Origin: Streptomyces sp. DvalAA-43
Lineage (GTDB): Bacteria > Actinomycetota > Actinomycetes > Streptomycetales > Streptomycetaceae
DNA: 64,000 nucleotides
Reading direction: 5' to 3'
Assembly (NCBI RefSeq): GCF_900091725.1
Contig: NZ_FMBW01000026.1
Coordinates: 1 to 64,000, forward strand
The stretch's first letter is position 1; every line of letters begins with the position of its first letter. The notes beneath the pieces were generated by a model. It had not been told where the DNA came from and made no database searches. It was given only the letters and a program-made list of their open reading frames with translations. Below, piece by piece: positions 18,228 to 27,598 of the stretch. The translations under genes were made by a program, and so were the position numbers.

Positions 18228-18944
18228 TCAGTCCTCGCCGAGGTAGGCCTTGCGGACGGATTCGTCGTGGAGGAGGTCCGCGCCGGTGCCGGAGAGGACG
18301 ATCTTGCCGACCTCCATGACGTGGCCGTGGTCCGCGAGGGAGAGTGCGGCCTGGGCGTTCTGCTCGACGAGCAGGATGGTGGTGCCCTGGGCCTTGAGTT
18401 CGACGATGGTCTCCATGATCTTCTGCATCATGATCGGGGAGAGGCCCATGGAGGGTTCGTCGAGCATCAGGAGTTTGGGCTGGCACATGAGGGCCCTGCC
18501 CATGGCGAGCATCTGCTGTTCGCCGCCCGAGAGGGTTCCGGCGGCCTGCTTGCGGCGTTCCCCGAGGATGGGGAAGAGGTCGTAGGCGCGCTGGATGTCC
18601 TTCTCGATGCCTGCCTTGTCGTTGCGGAGGTAGGCGCCGAGCTGGAGGTTCTCGGTGATGGTGAGCCGGGGGAAGATGTGGCGGCCCTCGGGGGAGTGGG
18701 CGAGGCCCAGGGAGACGACCTTGTGTGCGGGGACGTCGGTGAGGGGTTTGCCGTCGAAGACGATGCGGCCGCTGACCGGTTTGAGCAGGCCGGAGAGGGT
18801 GCGCAGGGTGGTGGTCTTGCCGGCGCCGTTGGTGCCGATGAGGGTGACGACCTGGCCGGCCTCGACGGTGAAGGAGATGCCCTTGACGGCTTCGATCTTG
18901 CCGTAGGCGACGCGGAGGTCCTCGACCTCTAGCAGTGCGGTCAT
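18228..18944 (-). CDS. livF: Branched-chain amino-acid ABC transporter ATPase LivF
   Basis: A 238-residue ATP-binding subunit that with LivG powers uptake of Leu, Ile and Val through LivH/LivM. Walker A is GTNGAGKTTT, the signature is LSGGEQQMLAMGRAL, Walker B is LLMLDEPSMGLSP, and the Q-loop region has SPEGRHIFPRLTITENL typical of LivF. The start overlaps the end of livG by 4 bp, so it is the last cistron of the operon. Full length and intact. Confidence 0.95.
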   Translation of the reverse strand: MTALLEVEDLRVAYGKIEAVKGISFTVEAGQVVTLIGTNGAGKTTTLRTLSGLLKPVSGRIVFDGKPLTDVPAHKVVSLGLAHSPEGRHIFPRLTITENLQLGAYLRNDKAGIEKDIQRAYDLFPILGERRKQAAGTLSGGEQQMLAMGRALMCQPKLLMLDEPSMGLSPIMMQKIMETIVELKAQGTTILLVEQNAQAALSLADHGHVMEVGKIVLSGTGADLLHDESVRKAYLGED

Positions 18945-19855
18945 CGGGTGTCCTCCTCCTCGGTGCTGGTGCTGGTGTTGCTGTCGGCGTCCGTGGCGGC
19001 CGTGGCTTTGGCGGTGCTGGCCTCGGCGGCTTCGACCTCGGCGGCTTCTTCGGCGCCGGGGGCGCCTTCGAAGGGGGTGCCTAGGTAGGCGGCGACGACG
19101 CGTTCGTCGCTCTGGACGATGTCGGGGGTGCCTTCTACGAGCTTTTCGCCCTGGACGAGGACGGCGACGCGGTCGCAGAGGTTGAAGATGAACCTCATGT
19201 CGTGCTCGATGACGAGGACGGCGATGCCCTGGTCGCGGATGGCGAAGATGAGTTCTTCGGTGACGCGGGTTTCCTGCGGGTTCATGCCGGCGGTGGGCTC
19301 GTCGAGGAGGAGGAGTCCGGGGTCGCTGGCGAGTGCGCGGGCGATTTCCAGCTTGCGCTGGTCTCCGTAGGGGAGGTTGCGCGCGAGGTGGTCGGCCTTG
19401 TCGGCCAGGCCGATGAACTCCAGGAGTTCCATGGCGCGTTCGCGGCTGGCGTTCTCGGCCTTGGTGAAGCCGGGGAGGCGCAGCAGGGCGGACCAGAGGC
19501 CTTCCTTGGTCCTGGTGTGGCGTCCGACGAGGACGTTTTCCAGGACGGACATGTTGGCGAAGAGCCGGATGTTCTGGAAGGTGCGGGCGATGCCTGCCTG
19601 GGTGACGAGGTGGGGCTTGGGCGGCAGGACGGTGCCTTTGTAGCTGACCTTGCCCTCGGTGGGGACGTAGAGGCCGGTGAGGCAGTTGAAGAAGGTGGTC
19701 TTGCCGGCTCCGTTGGGGCCGATGAGGCCGACGATCTCGCCGGTGTTGACGGTGAGGTCGACGTCGCGTACGGCGGTGAGGCCGCCGAAGCGCATAGTGA
19801 CGCCGTTGGCGTCGAGGACGGTGGTGGGGGTCTTGGTGGTGGTCATGGTGTTCAC
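18941..19855 (-). CDS. livG: Branched-chain amino-acid ABC transporter ATPase LivG
   Basis: A 304-residue ATPase of the transporter. Walker A is GPNGAGKTT, the LivG-type Q-loop segment is GIARTFQNIRLF, the signature region is LPYGDQRKLEIARAL, Walker B is LLLLDEPTAGMNP, and the H-loop is VIEHDM. An Ala/Glu-rich tail of about 45 residues after YLGTPF is longer than usual for LivG and probably disordered. The GTG start overlaps the livM stop as GTGA, indicating translational coupling; an ATG nine bases later is the alternative. Confidence 0.94.
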   Translation of the reverse strand: MNTMTTTKTPTTVLDANGVTMRFGGLTAVRDVDLTVNTGEIVGLIGPNGAGKTTFFNCLTGLYVPTEGKVSYKGTVLPPKPHLVTQAGIARTFQNIRLFANMSVLENVLVGRHTRTKEGLWSALLRLPGFTKAENASRERAMELLEFIGLADKADHLARNLPYGDQRKLEIARALASDPGLLLLDEPTAGMNPQETRVTEELIFAIRDQGIAVLVIEHDMRFIFNLCDRVAVLVQGEKLVEGTPDIVQSDERVVAAYLGTPFEGAPGAEEAAEVEAAEASTAKATAATDADSNTSTSTEEEDTR

Positions 19856-21645
19856 GCCCCCGCCTTGGCGATGCCGGCGCCGGTTTCTTCGGACTGCCGT
19901 GGTTCCGGTACGTCGGGCTGGTCGTTCTCGTGGAATTCGAGTTGCTTCCTGCGGTCGGCGACCAGTCCTTCGGGGCGCACGCGCATCAGGAGGATGAGTG
20001 CGATGCCGAAGAGGAAGAGCTGGTAGTCCTGCATGAACTGGAGTTTGGCCGGGATGAGGTAGAGCAGTGCGGCGCCGACGAGGGGTCCGCTGAGGGTTCC
20101 CATGCCGCCGAGGATGACGGCGGCGAGGAGGAAGGCGGAGTTGGGGGGTACGGAGCCGGCGAACTGGTACTGCTCGGGTGTGACGGTGTAGTTGACGTGT
20201 GCCTGGACGGTTCCGGCGAGTCCGGCGAGGGTGGCGCCGAGGGCGAAGGCGAGCAGTTTGAGCCGGAAGGCGTTGATGCCCATGGCGGTGGCCGCGGTTT
20301 CGTCTTCGCGGATGGCGACCCAGGCGCGGCCGATGCGGGATTCTCCGGAGCGGCGGAAGACGAGGACGACGACGGCGGTGAAGACGAGCATCAGCAGGTA
20401 GTAGTTGGCGGACCTGCCGAGGTCGAAGCCGAGGATGTTGTGCTTGAGGCCGAAGTCGAATCCGAAGAAGTTGAGGTCGGGGATGCTGGGGATGCCTTGG
20501 GAGCCGTTGGTGAGGTCGGGTCCGCTGTTGCCGTTGAGGTTGTTGACGGTGAGGCGGAAGATTTCTCCGAAGCCGAGGGTGACGATGGCGAGGTAGTCGC
20601 CGCGGAGTCGGAGGGTGGGTGCGCCGATGAGTACGCCGAAGACGAGTGATGCTCCGGCGCCGGTGAGGACGGCGGCCCAGAAGGGGAATTCGACGCCGAT
20701 GGCGGACATGGTGGAGCCGGAGACCAGGGCGGCGGCGTAGGCGCCGACGCCGAGGAAGGCGACGTATCCGAGGTCGAGGAGGCCGGCGAGGCCTACGACG
20801 ACGTTGAGGCCGAGTGCGACGGTGCCGAAGATGAGGATGTTGGCGCCGATGAGCGCGTATTCCTCTTTCTGCTGGGTGAAGGGGAAGCAGACGGCGGCGA
20901 CGAGGGCTGCGGCGAGGGTGATGTTGCGGTGCTTCGTGGTCAGCGCGGTGAGGCGGGAGACGAGTCCGGCTCGGTGGAGTGCGGTGAAGGCGAAGCCGGT
21001 GGTGATGAGGAAGCCGATGAAGAGTTCGGTGTAGTCGGTGTCGATGCCGTAGGCGAAGACGTAGAGGCCGATGCCGAACGCGGCGACGATGATGAGGATT
21101 TCGGCCCAGGAGGGGAGGGCTTTGGGGCGGGGGGCCTGGGGGGCGCCGAGGCTGTTGCGGAAGCGTTGCCAGGCGGTGGCTCGGGTGTCGGTGTGTGGTT
21201 GGTCGCCGGGGAGTCCGAGTGCGGTGAGGGCGGCGATGAGTGCGCCGATGCCGCTGACCCAGGCGCCGGGTTCGAGGTTGACGATGCCGCCGAGGTCGTA
21301 GGCGATGGCGCCGATGGTGTAGCCGGTGGTGCCGAGGGTGCCGAGGGCGAGGAGGCGGACGGGGCTGTTGGTGCCGCCGGGGGTGAGCCAGCGCAGGCCT
21401 CGGATGCCGTACCCGGAGAGGGCGAGGAGCAGGGTGAGTGCGGCGCTGATGAGGGTGAGGACCTGGAGGCCGCCGGGGTAGCCGGTGACGGTGAGGTCGC
21501 CGGGGAATTGGTCGGTCCAGGTCCAGGCGAGGAAGGTGCCGATGAGGGCGAGGGTCGCGCCTGCGGCGGTGCCGATGCGGGCCGCGGGGGCGGGGATCGG
21601 CAGGAAGGGGGCGGGTGTGGTGTGGTTGGTGGTCATCCGTATCAC
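19852..21645 (-). CDS. livM: Branched-chain amino-acid ABC permease LivM (long form)
   Basis: A 597-residue integral membrane permease. The C-terminal about 350 residues match LivM, with LDLGYVAFLGVGAYAAAL and ...GESRIGRAWVAIREDETAA...GINAFRLKLLAFALGA. Residues up to about 240 add several membrane segments (AGATLALIGTFLAWTWTDQF, LISAALTLLLALSGYG, ILIIVAAFGIGLYVFAYG) absent from enterobacterial LivM. The GTG at 21645 overlaps the livH stop as GTGA; an ATG at 21636 is possible. It pairs with LivH to form the pore. Confidence 0.92.
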   Translation of the reverse strand: MIRMTTNHTTPAPFLPIPAPAARIGTAAGATLALIGTFLAWTWTDQFPGDLTVTGYPGGLQVLTLISAALTLLLALSGYGIRGLRWLTPGGTNSPVRLLALGTLGTTGYTIGAIAYDLGGIVNLEPGAWVSGIGALIAALTALGLPGDQPHTDTRATAWQRFRNSLGAPQAPRPKALPSWAEILIIVAAFGIGLYVFAYGIDTDYTELFIGFLITTGFAFTALHRAGLVSRLTALTTKHRNITLAAALVAAVCFPFTQQKEEYALIGANILIFGTVALGLNVVVGLAGLLDLGYVAFLGVGAYAAALVSGSTMSAIGVEFPFWAAVLTGAGASLVFGVLIGAPTLRLRGDYLAIVTLGFGEIFRLTVNNLNGNSGPDLTNGSQGIPSIPDLNFFGFDFGLKHNILGFDLGRSANYYLLMLVFTAVVVLVFRRSGESRIGRAWVAIREDETAATAMGINAFRLKLLAFALGATLAGLAGTVQAHVNYTVTPEQYQFAGSVPPNSAFLLAAVILGGMGTLSGPLVGAALLYLIPAKLQFMQDYQLFLFGIALILLMRVRPEGLVADRRKQLEFHENDQPDVPEPRQSEETGAGIAKAGA

Positions 21646-22571
21646 GCCCGATCCGCGACGCGTTCGCCGAGCAGGCCCTGGGGGCGGAGGAGGAGGACGA
21701 TGATGAGGAGGACGAAGGCCCATACGTCCTTCCAGGCGCCGCCGCCGAAGAGTTCCATGCCGGGGACGTTGCTCATGTAGCCGGTGGCGAGGGATTCGGC
21801 GATGCCGAGTACGACGCCGCCGAGCATGGCGCCGTAGATGTTGCCGATGCCGCCGAGTACGGCTGCGGTGAAGGCTTTGAGGCCCATGATGAAGCCCATT
21901 TTGAAGCCGATCTGGCCGTTCTTGAGCCCGTAGGCGACGGCGGCGACGGCGGCGAACGCGGCACCGATGGCGAAGGCCATGACGATGATGCGGTCGGTGT
22001 TGATGCCCATGAGTTTGGCGGTGTCGGGGTCCTGGCTGGTGGCTTGCATGCCGCGGCCGGAGCGGGTCTTGGAGACGAAGAGGCCGAGGGCGATCATGCA
22101 GATGGGTGCCGTGATGAGGACGAAGAGGTCACCGCGTTGGATGTGGGCGCCGAAGATGTCGATCGCTTCGCCCTTGAACTGGGGGAAGGAGCGGTCCTTC
22201 TTGGCGTCGGGGTACCACTTCCAGATGGCCTGCTGGAGTGCGAGGGAGAGTCCGATCGCGGTGATGAGCGGGGCCAGTCTGGGGGCGTTGCGCAGGGGCC
22301 GGTAGGCGAAGCGTTCGGCGGCTGTGCTGACGGCGACGGAGCATATGACGCCGCCGATGATCATGAGTGGGATGATTGCGAGGAGGGAGACACCGGCCGG
22401 CATCCAGAGGTACACGGTGAGAGCTCCGAAGCCTCCGATCATGAAGATCTCGCCGTGGGCGAAGTTGATGAGCTGGATGATTCCGTAGACCATCGTGTAG
22501 CCGATCGCGATGAGTCCGTACATCGCGCCGAGGATGAGTCCATTGGCCAGCTGTTGCGGCAGTTCGTTCAC
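21642..22571 (-). CDS. livH: Branched-chain amino-acid ABC permease LivH
   Basis: A 309-residue permease with about eight membrane segments, beginning MNELPQQLANGLILGAMYGLIAIGYTMVYGIIQLINFAHGE (characteristic LivH start, positions 1-41). The motif MGINTDRIIVMAFAIGAAFAAVAAV contacts the ATPases. It ends ...LRPQGLLGERVADRA. It follows livK after about 100 bp and couples to livM by a 4-bp overlap. Confidence 0.95.
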   Translation of the reverse strand: MNELPQQLANGLILGAMYGLIAIGYTMVYGIIQLINFAHGEIFMIGGFGALTVYLWMPAGVSLLAIIPLMIIGGVICSVAVSTAAERFAYRPLRNAPRLAPLITAIGLSLALQQAIWKWYPDAKKDRSFPQFKGEAIDIFGAHIQRGDLFVLITAPICMIALGLFVSKTRSGRGMQATSQDPDTAKLMGINTDRIIVMAFAIGAAFAAVAAVAYGLKNGQIGFKMGFIMGLKAFTAAVLGGIGNIYGAMLGGVVLGIAESLATGYMSNVPGMELFGGGAWKDVWAFVLLIIVLLLRPQGLLGERVADRA

Positions 22572-22672
22572 CGCAGGGCCTCCGTGGAGTGGTTCGGATA
22601 TGGCACCGCGCGGGAGGGCTGGTGGCGCTCCCGCGCGGTCTGGTGCGGGTCAGGCGTGGCCCGGGGGGTTCG

Positions 22673-23905
22673 TTACGGCTTGTAGGCCTCGCTGAGCTTG
22701 GAGGTCCACTTGCCGCCGTTGACCTGGTAGGCGGTCATCATGGTGTTGGTGGTGTCGCCGTATTCGTCGAAGGAGACGGGGCCGGTGACGCCGTCGAACT
22801 TGACCTTGGCCATGGCTGCGAGGACCTTGGCGCGGGCGTCGTCGCCGGTGGGGAGCTTGCCGCCGTTGTCGGCGACGGCGATCTTGACGGCTTCGATGAT
22901 CGACCAGGTGGCGTCGTAGGTGCCGCCGCCGTAGGCCTCGTAGGCGTCCTTGTATCCGGCGGTCTTGTAGTCGGCGATGAACTTCTTGGCGGAGTCGAGT
23001 TCTTCGACGGGCTTGCCGACGGAGGTGGCGATGTCGCCCTGGGCCTTCTTGTTGAGCTTGATGAAGTCGGCGCTGTACATGCCGTCGCCGCCCATGAGGG
23101 GGATCTGGACGCTGTCCTTGAGCTGCTGGCTCAGGGGTGCGCCGGCGGGGTATTCGCCGCCGTAGTAGACGGCCTTGGCGCCGGACTTCTTGACCTTGGT
23201 GACGACGGCGTTGAAGTCGCGGTCGTCGGGGTTGACGTGGTCGGCGCCGACGATCTTGCCGCCGAGGGTGGTGAAGGTGTTCTTGAAGGACGCGGCGAGA
23301 CCGGCGCCGTAGGGCTTCTGGTCGTCGATGAGGTAGACCTGCTTGATCTTCGCGTTGTTGAAGAGGTACTTCGCCGCGAAGGCGCCCTGGATCTGGTCCG
23401 TGGTGGCGGTGCGGAAGTAGGTCTTGAAGGGGCGCTTCTTGTCGCCGGTCTTCCAGTTCTCGCCCTGGGTGAGTTCGGTGCCGGTGTTGGCGGGGGAGAC
23501 CTGGGTGAGGCTGGCGTCGTTGAGGGGCTTCTGCATCGACTGGGAGACGCCGGAGTTCAGGGGGCCGACGACGCCGAGGACGGTGTCGTCGTCGATGAAC
23601 TTCTGGGCGTTCTGCTGGCCTACGGAGGGCTGTGCCTGGTCGTCGAGCGGCTTGACCTCGAATTTGATGCCGGGGACGGTGTTTTCCTTGTTGGCCGTCC
23701 TGGCGGCGAGGTCGGCGGAGTTCTTGATGCCGAGGCCGAGGGCGGAGAGGTCGCCGGTGATGGGCGCGTCGACGCCGATGACGACGGTCTGGGTGCCGCC
23801 GCTGTCGCTGCTCTTCTTGTTGTCGTCGCGCGACCCGCAGGCGGTGAGGGTCAGTGCTCCGGTGGTGAGCACGGTGGTGAGTATGAGCAAAGAACGGTGT
23901 CGCAC
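22673..23905 (-). CDS. livK: Branched-chain amino-acid binding lipoprotein LivK
   Basis: A 410-residue extracellular solute-binding protein of the periplasmic-binding-protein I type. The N-terminus LLILTTVLTTGALTLTACGS is a lipoprotein signal with the lipidated Cys at about 23. The mature part has VVIGVDAPITGDLSALG, VVGPLNSGVSQSMQKPLND and the later VYLIDDQKPYGAGLA typical of Leu/Ile/Val receptors. The GTG start follows AAAGGA. As first cistron of livKHMGF it determines substrate capture; the longer gap before livH suggests higher livK expression. Confidence 0.94.
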   Translation of the reverse strand: MRHRSLLILTTVLTTGALTLTACGSRDDNKKSSDSGGTQTVVIGVDAPITGDLSALGLGIKNSADLAARTANKENTVPGIKFEVKPLDDQAQPSVGQQNAQKFIDDDTVLGVVGPLNSGVSQSMQKPLNDASLTQVSPANTGTELTQGENWKTGDKKRPFKTYFRTATTDQIQGAFAAKYLFNNAKIKQVYLIDDQKPYGAGLAASFKNTFTTLGGKIVGADHVNPDDRDFNAVVTKVKKSGAKAVYYGGEYPAGAPLSQQLKDSVQIPLMGGDGMYSADFIKLNKKAQGDIATSVGKPVEELDSAKKFIADYKTAGYKDAYEAYGGGTYDATWSIIEAVKIAVADNGGKLPTGDDARAKVLAAMAKVKFDGVTGPVSFDEYGDTTNTMMTAYQVNGGKWTSKLSEAYKP

Positions 23906-24491
23906 GAAAGGTCCTTTCCCTGGCGCGGCCTCCTCTGCTTGAGGTGCCGTGTCGTTCGCCGGGCCGTACTGGTTGGTACAGGGCCGTGCTGCAGACGCGC
24001 CCGGCGGCGCGGTGACTGGCGGTGACTCTAGGCGTAGGTGTGGGGGTCGGGGATGGGTCCGCCGCAGGATGTGACTGTCTTGTTATGCCGTTGAGGAAGG
24101 CTTGAGGTGGCTGTGCTGACATGTACGGTTTTTTGCTGGATGGTGAAGTGACCGCATTCTGAGAACTTGCAGCTCTGCTAAGGGGCTTGGGTAGATCTTG
24201 GTGCTGTCGCCTGGTGGGGTGCGGGGTGGGGTGTGCGCAGGCTGTTGGGGTGTGCGGTGGTGGTGGGGGCGGTTCGGCGGGGTCGTGCGGGGGGTTTCCG
24301 TGGACCGGCCGTTGGTTACGCAGTGTGAGGTCGGGGGTGGTGTGGTCGACGCGGTGTTGTGTGCGTGGGGTGCGGGGTGGGTGTGGTTCGGGTGCCGGGG
24401 GTGGTGCGCAACAGGGTTTCCGGTCAAGGAAGTTGGGGTGTTCGGCTGTCAATCCGTAGGCGTGGGTGGGTGGTTGTGGCTGGATATGACG
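23906..24491. other. livK upstream region, no gene recognised
   Basis: About 590 bp lies between livK and the thioesterase terminator. It should hold the livK promoter, most likely in the AT-richer part 24100-24180. From 24190 to 24480 the + strand is strongly G/T-rich with many GTGGGG runs. Open frames here have no ribosome site or convincing protein character, and I see no recognised RNA. Confidence 0.5.
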
Positions 24492-24523
24492 CTGCCCGGC
24501 CGGATTGTGTTCCGGCCGGGCAG
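24492..24523 (-). terminator. 13-bp hairpin after the thioesterase gene
   Basis: CTGCCCGGCCGGA (24492-24504) pairs exactly with TCCGGCCGGGCAG (24511-24523) across TTGTGT, 36 bp past the leftward thioesterase stop. Confidence 0.75.
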
Positions 24524-24558
24524 GGGTGTCGCGGTGCGTGCGGTGTGTTGTGGGTCGG

Positions 24559-25029
24559 TCAGGCGGCGTCGGGCCGGGGGGTGTCACGGAGCATGCAGGT
24601 GAGGCGTGCGGTGCAGACCCGCTTGTCCTGTTCGTCGGTGATGGTGATCTCGTACGTGGCGGTGGAGCGGCCGCGGTGTACGGGGGTGGCGACGCCGGTG
24701 ACGAGTCCGCTGCGGACGCCGCGGTGGTGGGTGCAGTTCAGGTCGACGCCGACGGCGAGCTTGCCGGCGCCGCCGTGGAGCATGGAGCCGATGGAGCCGA
24801 GGGTTTCGGCGAGGACGGCGGAGGCGCCGCCGTGGAGCAGTCCGTAGGGCTGGGTGTTGCCTTCGACGGGCATGGTGCCGACGACGCGGTCCGCGGAGGC
24901 TTCGACGATGGTGACGCCCATGCGTTCGCCGAGGTGGCCGGCGGAGAAGAGGGCGGGCAGGTCGACGCCGAGTGCGGCGTACTCGTCGATGATCTCCTGG
25001 GGGAACGTGGGTGTGGTGTGCTCGCCCAT
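24559..25029 (-). CDS. PaaI-family hotdog thioesterase
   Basis: A 156-residue single hotdog-fold acyl-CoA thioesterase. HLGERMGVTIVEASADRVVGTMPVEGNTQPYGLLHGGASAVLAETLGS contains the family HGG motif and the catalytic-helix Glu (within residues 32-79); VDLNCTHHRGVRSG forms the conserved central strand region. It hydrolyses CoA thioesters in the cytoplasm; the actual acyl group is unknown. It stands alone between livK and the YdeP-type gene, the latter also leftward but about 130 bp upstream. Confidence 0.9.
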   Translation of the reverse strand: MGEHTTPTFPQEIIDEYAALGVDLPALFSAGHLGERMGVTIVEASADRVVGTMPVEGNTQPYGLLHGGASAVLAETLGSIGSMLHGGAGKLAVGVDLNCTHHRGVRSGLVTGVATPVHRGRSTATYEITITDEQDKRVCTARLTCMLRDTPRPDAA

Positions 25030-25156
25030 GGGCCGGCTCCGATCGTCTGCGGTGGTTCACGGCTTCGTTTCCGTGTGGGTTGTTCTTATCAGACGACTGA
25101 GCGGACGCTTAGGCCCCGGCCGGAGGATCAGGGCCGGACGGGCCCTGGGGGTCGGG

Positions 25157-27433
<2,277 letters not shown>

Positions 27434-27598
27434 GGTGTGCTCCTCCTCGGGCCGGCTGCGTAGCTGCGCGGTGCGCGTCGTGGCTGTCCGTGTTCCTCGT
27501 TCTTCTTTCTTCTTACGATCCTGTCACGCGGCGCCGGGCGGAAGGGCGGCGAGCCGGGTCGGTCGGGAATGTCAGTGGTCCGTGGCAGGATCGGGGGC

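Noticed and set aside
24083-24427. Possible 114-codon leftward gene upstream of livK
   Set aside because: His/Pro/Thr-rich product, no ribosome site, and a G/T-skewed strand that produces open frames by chance.
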